Made by a program: the position numbers and the translations under genes. The notes below the pieces were generated by a model. It was not told the origin of the DNA and made no database searches. It was given only the letters and a program-made list of their open reading frames with translations. Below, in pieces: positions 1-7,447 of a stretch of DNA of 35,729 nucleotides. The stretch comes from WHSV01 sp050694055 (GTDB taxonomy: Bacteria > Actinomycetota > CADDZG01 > WHSQ01): NCBI GenBank assembly GCA_050694055.1, contig JBOGWX010000153.1:1-35729 (forward strand), written 5' to 3'. The stretch's first letter is position 1; each line of letters begins with the position of its first letter.

Positions 1-59
1 ATTTTCGATCGAGTCGCGGACAGCAACGCCAGCCGGATGCCCTTCCTGCGGGATCCGAC

Positions 60-86
60 TCCCCCGGAGGCCTCAGCCCCGGGGGA
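60..86 (-). terminator. hairpin downstream of tRNA-Ser
   Basis: Perfect 8-bp inverted repeat (arms 60-67 and 79-86, TCCCCCGG/CCGGGGGA) with an 11-nt loop, about 50 nt past the 3' end of the minus-strand tRNA-Ser. No U-tract follows, as is common for terminators in high-GC actinobacteria. The rest of 1-134 holds no gene I can support. Confidence 0.5.
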
Positions 87-134
87 CGTTGAGCGGGCCT
101 TCAGCAACACTCAACTGGACGCCGCCCACTTTTG

Positions 135-217
135 CGGAGGGCGTGGGACTCGAACCCACAAGTCCTTTCGGACAACGGTTTTCAAGACCGTCCGCTTGCC
201 AATTAGCGTAGCCCTCC
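135..217 (-). tRNA. tRNA-Ser (anticodon UGA)
   Basis: The minus strand folds as a class II tRNA. The acceptor stem GGAGGGC/GCCCTCC pairs 211-217 with 136-142, and the discriminator is G (135), as expected for serine. The D arm has the TTGGC type loop, the anticodon loop is CTTGAAA with anticodon TGA, there is a long variable arm, and the T arm carries GGTTCGAGTCC. It reads UCA and other UCN codons. CCA is not encoded. It lies about 1.7 kb downstream of the seryl-tRNA synthetase gene on the same strand, separated by a lysyl-oxidase-like gene. Confidence 0.96.
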
Positions 218-244
218 AGGCCCCCAGCGTACCGCCGGGGGCCT
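218..244 (-). terminator. hairpin after lysyl-oxidase-like gene
   Basis: Perfect 8-bp stem AGGCCCCC/GGGGGCCT (218-225 with 237-244) and an 11-nt loop, between the stop codon at 289-291 and the tRNA-Ser. A second overlapping inverted repeat, GCCTGC/GCAGGC, spans about 241-262. Probable terminator of the minus-strand gene; it would also separate that gene from the tRNA. Confidence 0.55.
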
Positions 245-288
245 GCCAATTCTCTTGCAGGCGCTCTGGTCAGCTGGAGCTATCCGTT

Positions 289-1758
289 CTAGAAGAAGAA
301 GCCGCCGCTCCAATCGCCTTCCGTGTCGATGCCGTTCCACGGCGGTACCTTCACGTAGCGTCGCCCGGGCTTGCCCTTGAGGATGATCTTGCGCCGCTCG
401 ACGTTGTTGTCGAGGTCTTGGTCGTGGAGGAACGCCCCCGGGTTCGCCTCGACCTCGATGAAGTACTTGCCGTTGGGCAGGTTGGTGACGTTGAAGCTCT
501 GACCCGGGCGACTCTGCATGTAGGTATCGCCCCACCCCAGTGGCAGCACCTCTCTGATCCACAGCGAAGTCTCATAGCCACAGGTGCTGCCCCCGAAACC
601 GATCTCATCCGGCGTCCATTCCGCCCCCTCGAGCGTCAGGTCCACCGGATCGGTGGGTGCGAGGCAGAACGCTTCCTTGGTGCTCTTGACGACCTCTCCA
701 TCGTCGGCGGTGACGATTCGATAGGCGGCGAACTGGCGGAAGTGCCAGTGCGAGTGCCCTCGCCGGTCGTCGTACTCGAAGCTACCCGCCGGAGCCCGTC
801 CGACGATCTCCCCGTCCTCGTAGAAGTACTGATAAGCGTCCATCAGGTCCTCGGACGGACGCCGGAAGCCCTCGACGTGCAGTCCCGAGGCGCCGCCGAC
901 CCACACCGTTGCCGCGAAGCTCAAGCGCTCCTTCTTCTTCCCGGAGCGCAGATACATTCCGAAGGCGGGCAGCGCGACCAGGTCGGGGAGCACACTCGGA
1001 TCGGGATCTTCGATGGTGGGCACGCTCGCCGACATCCGTTGCGCCAGCGGCTTAGCCGGCGGTGCGCAATGATGACAGCCGCCGCCCTTGGTGGTCTTGA
1101 CCTTGACCTCGACCGCCGCGCTGACAGCGTCCGCCGCAACGTCGAGTAGCTCGACGTACTTCGAAGCGATCGAGGTGGTAACCGTGTAGCGACCATTGGG
1201 GCCCTTGATCTTTACGCCGTAGTAACCAAAGGCGCTCGTCGCCCAGCCCTGGTCGATACCCCAGACCATCCCCTTGGTGAAGGGCCCACCCCCGCAATAA
1301 GTGGGGTAGGACTCGCGCGCGGGACCGCTGTCGTCGATGCGCTGTTTGTCCCAGCTGTTGGGGCAGAAGTCAAGCGACCTTCGCTTCACGATCTCGCCCT
1401 GCGAATTGCGCACATGCACCTTGAAGAAGTCGCGGAGGCCCCAGATTCCCTTGAGCAAGCCGGCATCGAGTTCCTCGGTACCACCGCCGGGGAGCATGCG
1501 GGTGAGTTTGATGGGCTGGTCGTAGGCATCGCGCGTGACGCGCAACTCGAACGGGCCGTCATGTGCGACCAGGTAGACGGCGGGGTCGAACCAGGCGGGT
1601 CTATGGGGGCGTCGCGTGACCTCGATGGTGTCCTTCGCGGCGCGCATGCCGATCGTGGGCTCGGCGGCCGCGACCGGGACGGTACCCAGACCAACCGAAG
1701 CAACGAGCACGGACAGGACGGTGGCGGCCAAACGCCGCCCAGAAGATGCCACCCTCAC
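289..1758 (-). CDS. secreted lysyl oxidase-like copper protein
   Basis: Secreted protein of about 489 residues whose C-terminal half (roughly residues 257-480) matches the bacterial lysyl oxidase family, copper amine oxidases that oxidise lysine side chains. Visible marks are LPDLVALP, a copper-binding HSHWHF near residues 335-340, several conserved cysteines, and the terminal GQSFNVTNLPNGKY...NP...DNNV block. The N-terminal ~210 residues are unassigned and end in a CHHC cluster near residue 228. I chose the GTG at 1756-1758: AAAGG lies 7 nt upstream and a signal peptide with an AAA cleavage region follows directly. An upstream ATG at 1810-1812 would add 18 residues before the signal peptide. 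It stands alone between serS and tRNA-Ser, with its own hairpin. The substrate is unknown; activity on extracellular lysyl amines is inferred from the family. Confidence 0.82.
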   Translation of the reverse strand: MRVASSGRRLAATVLSVLVASVGLGTVPVAAAEPTIGMRAAKDTIEVTRRPHRPAWFDPAVYLVAHDGPFELRVTRDAYDQPIKLTRMLPGGGTEELDAGLLKGIWGLRDFFKVHVRNSQGEIVKRRSLDFCPNSWDKQRIDDSGPARESYPTYCGGGPFTKGMVWGIDQGWATSAFGYYGVKIKGPNGRYTVTTSIASKYVELLDVAADAVSAAVEVKVKTTKGGGCHHCAPPAKPLAQRMSASVPTIEDPDPSVLPDLVALPAFGMYLRSGKKKERLSFAATVWVGGASGLHVEGFRRPSEDLMDAYQYFYEDGEIVGRAPAGSFEYDDRRGHSHWHFRQFAAYRIVTADDGEVVKSTKEAFCLAPTDPVDLTLEGAEWTPDEIGFGGSTCGYETSLWIREVLPLGWGDTYMQSRPGQSFNVTNLPNGKYFIEVEANPGAFLHDQDLDNNVERRKIILKGKPGRRYVKVPPWNGIDTEGDWSGGFFF

Positions 1759-1914
1759 GACAGTGCCTTTCTCTCTCAGGATGCCGCTCGCCACCGTGGG
1801 GTGGACGCGCAACCGATGTGCTCATTGACTCCTCGTGGAAGCCGAAGGTTGCAGCGATCCTTCAGATCTCGAGTAGATGGGAAAGGCATATCACCCGGAT
1901 AGGGCGAAAGGAAG

Positions 1915-1941
1915 GGGGAACGACCACCAAGTGGCCGCCCC
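1915..1941 (-). terminator. terminator hairpin of serS
   Basis: Stem CGACCAC/GTGGCCG (1921-1927 with 1931-1937, one G-U pair, 3-nt loop), extended by GGGG/CCCC (1915-1918 with 1938-1941) across a 2-nt bulge. It begins 2 nt beyond the serS stop. The remaining 1813-1914 must hold the promoter of the lysyl-oxidase-like gene, but I see no convincing -35/-10 pair. Confidence 0.55.
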
Positions 1942-1943
1942 TC

Positions 1944-3218
1944 TCAGGGTGATCCTTCGCCGGGCTTGAGCTCTTTGAACCCTGTGTAGGGCTGGAGCGC
2001 ATCGGGGATACGTACGCTTCCGTCACCCTGCTGGAAGTTCTCGAGTAGTGCGACGAGCATGCGCCCCACCGCGCACGCGGTGCCGTTGAGCGTGTGCACC
2101 AAGCGCGTTCCTTCGCCGCTCCCTCTGAACCGGATGTGCAGCCGTCGGGCCTGATAGTCGGTCGTGTTCGAGGCCGAGGTGACTTCGAGGTAGCGCGCGG
2201 CCCCCGGCAGCCACGCCTCGTTGTCGACCTTCTTCGCCGCCGCCGATCCGAGATCTCCCGCGCACATGACGAGTACCTGATAGGGGATCTCGAGGCTCTG
2301 CAGGATGCGCTCCTGATTGGCGCGAATGGCCTGGAACTCGTCCCACGAATCGTCGGGATGGGCGAACGAGAACTGTTCGACTTTGTCGAACTGGTGCACT
2401 CGAATGAGCCCCTTGGTGTCCTTGCCGTAGCTGCCGGCCTCTCGGCGGAAACAGGGCGAGAACCCCGCATAGCGGAGAGGCAGGTCCCTCTCGGTGAGGA
2501 TCTCGTCGGCGTGCATCGAGGCGAGCGCCACCTCCGACGTGCCGGTGAGAAACAGTCCGTCGCGTTCCATGACATAGAACTCGTGCTCGTCGGCCGGGAG
2601 GAAGCCCGTCCCGTACATCGCCCGGCGGCGCACGAGGACCGGCGGAATCACCAGCGTGAACCGATGCTCCATCAGGTAGTCAAGCGAGAAGCGCAGGAGC
2701 GCAAGCTCGAGGATCACACCCGGCCCCGTGAGGTACACGAAGCGGCTGCCCGAAGTCTTCGCCGCGCGCTCCGAGTCGAAGATCCCGAGCCTCTCGCCCA
2801 GTTCCACGTGGTCTCGGGGCTCGAAATCGAACTCCGGACGATCGCCGACGGTTCGCTCCACCACGTTGTCGTGCTCGCTGTGTCCCTCCGGGACGCTCTC
2901 GTGCGGCAGGTTGGGAAGATGGCCGGCGGCCTCCTCCAGCTCCGCTGCCACTCGCTCGAGCTCGGGCGTCAGCGCTTCGGCCTTCTCTCCGATCGCCTTG
3001 GCCTCGGCGATGGCACCGGGGCGTTGCTCGAGCGGAGTCTTGCCGATCGCCTTGTTGGCCTTGTTGTGCTCTGCTCGCAACCGTTCGACCTCGCGAATCA
3101 GTTCACGGTGCCGAGCGTCGAGATCAAGGATCTGTTCCAGTCCATCGACCCCACCTCTGCGCTGGTAAGAGGCATGGACGAAGTCGGGGTTGTCGCGTAG
3201 GAGTTTCAGGTCGATCAT
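1944..3218 (-). CDS. serS: seryl-tRNA synthetase
   Basis: Cytoplasmic class II aminoacyl-tRNA synthetase that charges tRNA-Ser with serine. The 424-residue length is normal for SerS. It starts MIDLKLLRDNPDFV, the usual N-terminus, followed by the long coiled-coil arm (about residues 30-100) that grips the variable arm of tRNA-Ser. Motif 2 is seen in CFRREAGSYGKDTKGLIRVH and motif 3 in GEGTRLVHTLNGTACAVGR. ATG start at 3216-3218. The matching tRNA-Ser(UGA) is encoded 1.7 kb downstream on the same strand. The gene has its own hairpin just past the stop. Start codons of serS and the upstream DUF4446 gene are in the same direction, 22 nt apart (DUF4446 stop to serS start), so co-transcription is likely. 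Confidence 0.98.
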   Translation of the reverse strand: MIDLKLLRDNPDFVHASYQRRGGVDGLEQILDLDARHRELIREVERLRAEHNKANKAIGKTPLEQRPGAIAEAKAIGEKAEALTPELERVAAELEEAAGHLPNLPHESVPEGHSEHDNVVERTVGDRPEFDFEPRDHVELGERLGIFDSERAAKTSGSRFVYLTGPGVILELALLRFSLDYLMEHRFTLVIPPVLVRRRAMYGTGFLPADEHEFYVMERDGLFLTGTSEVALASMHADEILTERDLPLRYAGFSPCFRREAGSYGKDTKGLIRVHQFDKVEQFSFAHPDDSWDEFQAIRANQERILQSLEIPYQVLVMCAGDLGSAAAKKVDNEAWLPGAARYLEVTSASNTTDYQARRLHIRFRGSGEGTRLVHTLNGTACAVGRMLVALLENFQQGDGSVRIPDALQPYTGFKELKPGEGSP

Positions 3219-3240
3219 TGTGATCCTCTGAGAGGGAGCG

Positions 3241-3771
3241 TCAGTTGCGCGCCGCCGACGGTTCGTGGGACGCTCCCCGCCCGTCGCCCGACACCGCCGC
3301 CTCTATAGCCTCTCGTTCCTCATCCGACAGGTTGTGCTGTGACTTCATGGCTCGCACCGACTTTGCGTAGGTGCGCGTCTCGGTCCGTCCGTTGATGGAA
3401 GAAATGACGATCCCGTCGCCGTAGTCGTCCAGGAGCGCCGCCGAGAACGACAACTGTCCGCCCATATCCTCGAACGCGTCGTAACGGACCACGGCGAAGC
3501 GTTGCATCGCGAGACGTCCCACCGAGGCGAGATCCTCCTGCGTGCTGGTCACAACCCTCATCCTCTGCTCGATCTCACGCGTCTTGCCGACGGACTCGCC
3601 CACGGTCGCGAGGAGATCTTGATCGCCGTTGTCGCCGCGCAGCCGCATGTACTCGCGACGAGTTCTTCTGAGGCGCAGCATCAAGATCAGCACCAACAGA
3701 AAGCAAAGTACGGCAACGCCGGCAACTACGGCGAGCGCGAGGGTCAGTTCTTCGAGAGTGAGTTCGGGCAC
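3241..3771 (-). CDS. DUF4446 family membrane protein
   Basis: 176-residue protein with one N-terminal membrane helix (about residues 9-33, very hydrophobic, then RLRRTRR). A predicted helical linker (about 45-75) leads to a compact soluble domain with the conserved stretch RFAVVRYDAFEDMGGQLSFSAALLDDYGDGIV and a following NGR-TETRTYAK segment. This is the DUF4446 signature, a family of unknown function in Firmicutes and Actinobacteria. Start is GTG at 3769-3771, with a TAGGAT -10-like box 8 nt upstream, so possibly leaderless. It lies directly upstream of serS on the same strand and is divergent from larB, with only 24 nt between the two start codons. No function can be assigned. Confidence 0.8.
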   Translation of the reverse strand: MPELTLEELTLALAVVAGVAVLCFLLVLILMLRLRRTRREYMRLRGDNGDQDLLATVGESVGKTREIEQRMRVVTSTQEDLASVGRLAMQRFAVVRYDAFEDMGGQLSFSAALLDDYGDGIVISSINGRTETRTYAKSVRAMKSQHNLSDEEREAIEAAVSGDGRGASHEPSAARN

Positions 3772-3779
3772 GGTGGGTC

Positions 3780-3789
3780 ATCCTACACT
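3780..3789. promoter_or_regulatory. overlapping divergent -10 boxes (DUF4446 / larB)
   Basis: Only 24 nt separate the two start codons. On the plus strand TACACT (3784-3789) lies 6 nt before the larB ATG; on the minus strand TAGGAT (3785-3780) lies 8 nt before the GTG of the DUF4446 gene. The hexamers share two positions. Both fit leaderless transcription with mutually exclusive promoters. No clear -35 was seen on either side, so this is inference from spacing. Confidence 0.4.
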
Positions 3790-3795
3790 GACGGC

Positions 3796-4554
3796 ATGCG
3801 CGTCGAAGAGGTCCAGGACCTGCTGGTGGCGGTCAGAGAAGGGCGCGTGACGCCCGACGAAGCAGTCGTCTCATTGCGCAACCTTCCGGTGGACGACCTC
3901 GGCTTCGCGCAGCTCGACACCCATCGGGAGTTGCGTCAGCAGATGCCTGAAACCATCTACGCAGAGCACAAGACTCCCGAGCAGACGGTCGCCATCGCAG
4001 AGCGAATGCTTGCGGGTACGAGGGGGCCCGTCCTTGCGACCCGGGTGCCTCCCTGGGTCGCCGAGGCGCTTCGCCGGCGGTTCCCCGAGATGGCTCATCA
4101 CGAGACCGCGCGGGTCGTGGTTCTTCGAGCCGAGATCGAGCGCTCTCCGCGTGGTCTCGTTGCCGTCGTCACCGCGGGCACGTCCGACCTCCCGGTAGCC
4201 GAGGAAGCCGCCGTGGTTGCCGAGGCGTGCGGCATCAAGGTCGAGCGCGTAACGGATGCCGGCGTCGCCGGCCTGCACCGGATCCTCGCCGCGCGCGCCC
4301 CGCTGCACGAGGCCGATGCCGTCATCGTCGTGGCGGGAATGGAGGGCGCTCTTCCCAGCATCGTCGGAGGGCTCACCCCCGCTCCGGTCGTCGCCGTGCC
4401 CACCAGCGTGGGTTACGGCTCCTCCTTCGAAGGTCTCTCGGCCCTGTTGGGCATGCTCAACTCGTGCGCCGCCGGGGTGGTGGTGTGCAACATCGACAAC
4501 GGTTTCGGCGCGGCGATGTTCGCCCTTCGCCTCGTGAACGGGAGGACGCCGTGA
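3796..4554 (+). CDS. larB: LarB, pyridinium-3,5-biscarboxylate mononucleotide synthase
   Basis: First enzyme of nickel-pincer nucleotide (NPN) synthesis: it carboxylates and hydrolyses nicotinate adenine dinucleotide to pyridinium-3,5-biscarboxylic acid mononucleotide. The 252-residue protein has the LarB/PurE-like core: GLVAVVTAGTSDLPVAEEAA, the VERVTDAGVAGLHRIL region, VIVVAGMEGALPSIVGGL, and PVVAVPTSVGYGSSFEG. The ATG at 3796 was chosen because the family N-terminus (MRVEEVQDLLVAVREG) starts there and a -10-like TACACT precedes it by 6 nt. Its TGA overlaps the GTG of larC, so the two are translationally coupled. LarE (the sulfur donor) and LarA (the classic NPN enzyme) are not in the window; they may lie elsewhere, or another LarA-like racemase may use the cofactor. 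Confidence 0.92.
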   Translation: MRVEEVQDLLVAVREGRVTPDEAVVSLRNLPVDDLGFAQLDTHRELRQQMPETIYAEHKTPEQTVAIAERMLAGTRGPVLATRVPPWVAEALRRRFPEMAHHETARVVVLRAEIERSPRGLVAVVTAGTSDLPVAEEAAVVAEACGIKVERVTDAGVAGLHRILAARAPLHEADAVIVVAGMEGALPSIVGGLTPAPVVAVPTSVGYGSSFEGLSALLGMLNSCAAGVVVCNIDNGFGAAMFALRLVNGRTP

Positions 4555-5744
4555 AGGTCTGCCACTTCGACTGCCCGGCGGGGGCGGCGGGGGACATGGT
4601 GCTGGGGGCACTGCTCGACGTCGGCGTCCCACTCTCAGTGGTCGAGCAGGCGCTGGGAACCCTTGCGCTCGAGCGCTGGTCGCTGACGGTGAGCGAGACC
4701 ACGAAGAAAGGTCTGCGCGCTACTCGGTTCACGGTGCAAGCCGATGAGCAGCCCCATCAGCGTTCGTTCGCCGACATCGAGTCGCTGCTCTCCGCCTCGG
4801 CCCTCGCCGAGCGCGTGAAGACCCTGGCCGTCTCGACCTTCAGGACCCTGGGGGAGGCCGAGGCCCGCGTCCACGGTGTCGATTTGAACGCCGTACTTTT
4901 CCACGAGGTCGGTGCGCTCGACGCGACCATCGACATCGTCGGGAGCTGCGCGGCCTATGCGCACCTCGATCCCGGACACACGACGGTGTCTCCTCTCCCA
5001 CTGGGGAGTGGGACGGCTGCCACCTCACACGGCGAGCTTCCAGTCCCCGTGCCCGCGGTCACCGAGATCCTTGCGGGGGCCGGGGCGCCCGTAGTTGCCG
5101 GCGGTGAAGGCGAAACCGTCACCCCGACGGGGGCCGCGCTGCTGGTCACCTTCGCCGACGCCTTCGGGGGCCCGCCGCCGATGCGGCTCGGCTCCACCGG
5201 ATACGGAGCCGGGAGCCGGGACACCGACCACATGCCCAACGTGCTGCGGCTACTGGTGGGTGAGCTCGACGAAGGGCACGAGGCTCCTTCGGTGGCCCCG
5301 GACGCCTTCGTCCTCGAGACGAACATCGACGACCTGAGCCCGGAGCTCGTGGCCCATGCAGTCGAGCGACTGCTCGCCGGCGGGGCCTCGGACGCGTGGA
5401 CCAGTCCCATCACCATGAAGAAGGGCCGCAGCGCGGTCACGCTGTCGGCCCTGACGACGCCCGAGCATCGTGACCGGGTGCTCGAGGTGTTGTTCTCCGA
5501 AACCTCCACGCTCGGCGTCCGGATCTCACCGGTAGCCAAGGAAGAGCTCGAGCGGGACTTCGTCACGGTGGAGGTGCGCGGGCAGGTGGTCAGAGTGAAG
5601 CTCGGGCTGCGCCGGGGCAAGGTGGTCAACCGGGCCCCCGAGTACGAGGACGCCCGGGCCGCCGCCCAGGCTCTGGGTCTCCCCCTCAGGGAGGTCTACG
5701 AGCTGGTCCTCGAGCAGGCCCGCGCCCCGCGGCCGGCTCGCTGA
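4551..5744 (+). CDS. larC: LarC, nickel insertion (pincer cofactor cyclometallase)
   Basis: Last enzyme of NPN synthesis, a CTP-dependent cyclometallase that inserts nickel into the bisthiocarboxylate ligand. Length is 397 residues. Family marks include the N-terminal FDCPAGAAGDMVLGALLDVG, LFHEVGALDATIDIVG, PLGSGTAATSHGELPVPVPA, TPTGAALL, LETNIDDLSPELVAHAVERL, and the C-terminal LGVRISPV...KVVNRAPEYEDA part that binds CTP. The GTG at 4551-4553 overlaps the larB stop by 3 nt (GTGA), which fixes the start. In Lactiplantibacillus the gene is split by a programmed frameshift; here both halves are in one frame. It is the last gene of the two-gene unit and ends at a shared hairpin. Confidence 0.93.
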   Translation: MKVCHFDCPAGAAGDMVLGALLDVGVPLSVVEQALGTLALERWSLTVSETTKKGLRATRFTVQADEQPHQRSFADIESLLSASALAERVKTLAVSTFRTLGEAEARVHGVDLNAVLFHEVGALDATIDIVGSCAAYAHLDPGHTTVSPLPLGSGTAATSHGELPVPVPAVTEILAGAGAPVVAGGEGETVTPTGAALLVTFADAFGGPPPMRLGSTGYGAGSRDTDHMPNVLRLLVGELDEGHEAPSVAPDAFVLETNIDDLSPELVAHAVERLLAGGASDAWTSPITMKKGRSAVTLSALTTPEHRDRVLEVLFSETSTLGVRISPVAKEELERDFVTVEVRGQVVRVKLGLRRGKVVNRAPEYEDARAAAQALGLPLREVYELVLEQARAPRPAR

Positions 5745-5838
5745 TTCCAGATATTGCTCGATTTTTTTCTTGCCATCGAGAAGGACTTCTCCGCGGCGAC
5801 CTCGAAAGCACCCCCATCGAGCTTTGCCCCCCAAGGCG

Positions 5839-5875
5839 CGAGCAGGCCCCGCTTCCACCCGGCGGGGCCTGCTCG
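5839..5875. terminator. bidirectional terminator larC / osmC
   Basis: Perfect 14-bp inverted repeat (5839-5852 with 5862-5875, CGAGCAGGCCCCGC and its complement) with a 9-nt loop, between the convergent ends of larC and the OsmC gene. No U-tract on either side; the stem is symmetric and can serve both strands. The remainder of 5745-5838 has a run of seven T (5762-5768) not preceded by a good stem. Confidence 0.75.
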
Positions 5876-5886
5876 TGCCCGGCCTT

Positions 5887-6321
5887 CTAGGCGAGCTTGG
5901 CGCTGGCGCTTAGTTCCACGTTGCCGGTCAGCGCCTTACTAACCGGGCAGCCGTCCTTGGCCTGGCCCACGAGCTCTTCGAACTTAGCCTGCTCGATGCC
6001 GGGGACGGTGCCCGTGACGTCGAGATGCGCGGAGGTGATCCGGGGGCCCGAGTCACCGACCTCGAAGGTCACGTTGGCCTTGACCTCGAGGCGATCGGGC
6101 GCGCTGCCCTCCTTGGCGAGCAGGTTCGATAGTGCCATCGAGAAGCAGCCGGCATGAGCGGCGGCCAGGAGCTCGTCGGGAGAGGTCGATCCCGCCGGAC
6201 GATCGGTCCGGCCCTCCCAGGTCAGCGGAAGCTCACCGAAGGCGCCGCTCTCGGGCGTCACGCTGCCCTTGCCCTCGAAGAGACTGCCGGCCCACCGCGC
6301 GGTGGCGCGACTCTCTGCCAT
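5887..6321 (-). CDS. OsmC/Ohr-family peroxiredoxin
   Basis: 144-residue member of the OsmC superfamily, thiol peroxidases that reduce organic hydroperoxides in the cytoplasm. Both redox cysteines are visible: Cys59 in AAHAGCFSMAL and Cys125 in KDGCPVSKAL. The N-terminal Arg-rich strand and the GSTSPDELLAAAHAGC segment are typical of the OsmC rather than the Ohr branch. ATG at 6319-6321 with a perfect AGGAGG upstream, placed inside the last codons of the aldo/keto reductase gene (1 nt between that stop and this start), so the two are one operon. Likely role: oxidative or electrophile stress together with the reductase. Confidence 0.9.
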   Translation of the reverse strand: MAESRATARWAGSLFEGKGSVTPESGAFGELPLTWEGRTDRPAGSTSPDELLAAAHAGCFSMALSNLLAKEGSAPDRLEVKANVTFEVGDSGPRITSAHLDVTGTVPGIEQAKFEELVGQAKDGCPVSKALTGNVELSASAKLA

Positions 6322-6322
6322 T

Positions 6323-7339
6323 TCAGATCCTCCTTGCTTCGGATGACTCGTCTATGAACCCGTACGGATACGCAGGCGTTCCTGGATCGCTGGCCTCGTC
6401 GAGCGCCGCGATCTCGTCCTCGCGCAGACGCCACCCGGCCGACGCAAGGTTGTCCTCGAGTTGCTCCATGGTGCGGACGCCGAGGATGGTCGAGGTCACT
6501 CCCGGTCGATGCGTCACCCAGTTGAGCGCCACCTGGCTGTGGCTCGCGTTTCCTCTGTCGGCCACGATCTTGTCCATGACCTCGAGCACCGCCCAGGTGC
6601 GCTCGGTGTTGCGTTTGTCGTACGCCTCGACGCCCCGATCCGGATCGTCGCCCAGGCGGGTGTCGCCGGTGGGGCGCTCGTCGCGCTGGTACTTGCCGCT
6701 GAGCCAGCCACCGCCCAGAGGAGACCACGGCAGGATCCCGATGCCCTCGGTGAGGCAGAGCTCGACCAGCTCCCATTCGATCTCGCGTGACAGCAGGTTG
6801 TACTGGGGCTGCAGCGTGACGATGGGGGCCTGGCCGTTTATCTGCGCCAGCAGGGCGGCGCGCTGCAGCTGCCAGCCGGTGAAGTTGCTGACACCGACGT
6901 AGCGCACCTTACCGGCGCGCACGACATCATCGAAGGCGGCGAGCGACTCCTCGAGGGGCGTGAGCGGATCCCAGCAATGCGCCTGGTAGAGGTCGATGTA
7001 ATCGGTTTGCAGGCGGCGCAAGCTGTTGTCGACCGCCTGGTTGATCCAGCGCCGAGAGAGCCCCGCCTGGTTGGGATCGTCGCCCATCGGAAACCGAACC
7101 TTCGTCGCGATGACGAGATCGTCGCGCCGCCCACGTTTCGTGAGCCAGCGTCCGATGTGCTCCTCGGAGACACCCTCCTGATAGACATCGGCGGTATCGA
7201 TGAAGTTTCCGCCCGCGTCGACGTAACGGTCGAGGATCGCGTGCGCGTCGTCCTCGGCCGTCTCCTTGCCGAAGGTCATGGTGCCGAGGCACAGCGAGGT
7301 CACTTGGGTCCCGGTCGAGCCGAGTGGTCTGTAGTCCAT
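6323..7339 (-). CDS. aldo/keto reductase
   Basis: NADPH-dependent aldo/keto reductase of about 338 residues with the (beta/alpha)8 fold. Visible catalytic tetrad: Asp and Tyr in NFIDTADVYQEG, Lys in LVIATKVRFPMG, and His in DLYQAHCWDP. The C-terminal part has the PWSPLGGGWLSGKY and SQVALNWV...GVRTMEQLEDNL segments typical of the YhdN/Tas-like branch. I placed the start at the ATG at 7337-7339 (MDYRPLGSTG), which fits the family N-terminus; an upstream in-frame ATG at 7394-7396 would add 19 residues with no family match. No strong Shine-Dalgarno is visible. First gene of a two-gene operon with osmC. Substrate unknown. Confidence 0.9.
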   Translation of the reverse strand: MDYRPLGSTGTQVTSLCLGTMTFGKETAEDDAHAILDRYVDAGGNFIDTADVYQEGVSEEHIGRWLTKRGRRDDLVIATKVRFPMGDDPNQAGLSRRWINQAVDNSLRRLQTDYIDLYQAHCWDPLTPLEESLAAFDDVVRAGKVRYVGVSNFTGWQLQRAALLAQINGQAPIVTLQPQYNLLSREIEWELVELCLTEGIGILPWSPLGGGWLSGKYQRDERPTGDTRLGDDPDRGVEAYDKRNTERTWAVLEVMDKIVADRGNASHSQVALNWVTHRPGVTSTILGVRTMEQLEDNLASAGWRLREDEIAALDEASDPGTPAYPYGFIDESSEARRI

Positions 7340-7447
7340 GACGACCAACTTACCCAGCTGGCGGATATGCACCCGACCACCTCCGCGATCTGGCAACCGG
7401 TAGGCGGGACTCAGATCGCAAGACCCGTCGAGCGGAGCTGAGGGGGG

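Noticed and set aside
1..134. Partial gene at the left edge
   Set aside because: No frame in this stretch has a domain or codon pattern that I could support. It holds only the hairpin after tRNA-Ser.
37..1149. Long plus-strand open frame (370 codons) over tRNA-Ser and the lysyl-oxidase gene
   Set aside because: It runs through a clear tRNA and antisense to a gene with family motifs. The translation has no recognisable domain; long antisense frames are expected in high-GC DNA.
2094..3200. 368-codon plus-strand frame antisense to serS
   Set aside because: serS is certain by motif 2 and motif 3. The opposite frame reflects GC-rich third positions and has no domain.
5757..5782. T-run (5762-5768) after larC as an intrinsic terminator
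   Set aside because: The run is inside the loop of a weak CTCGAT/ATCGAG repeat, not after a GC stem. The 14-bp stem at 5839-5875 explains termination better.
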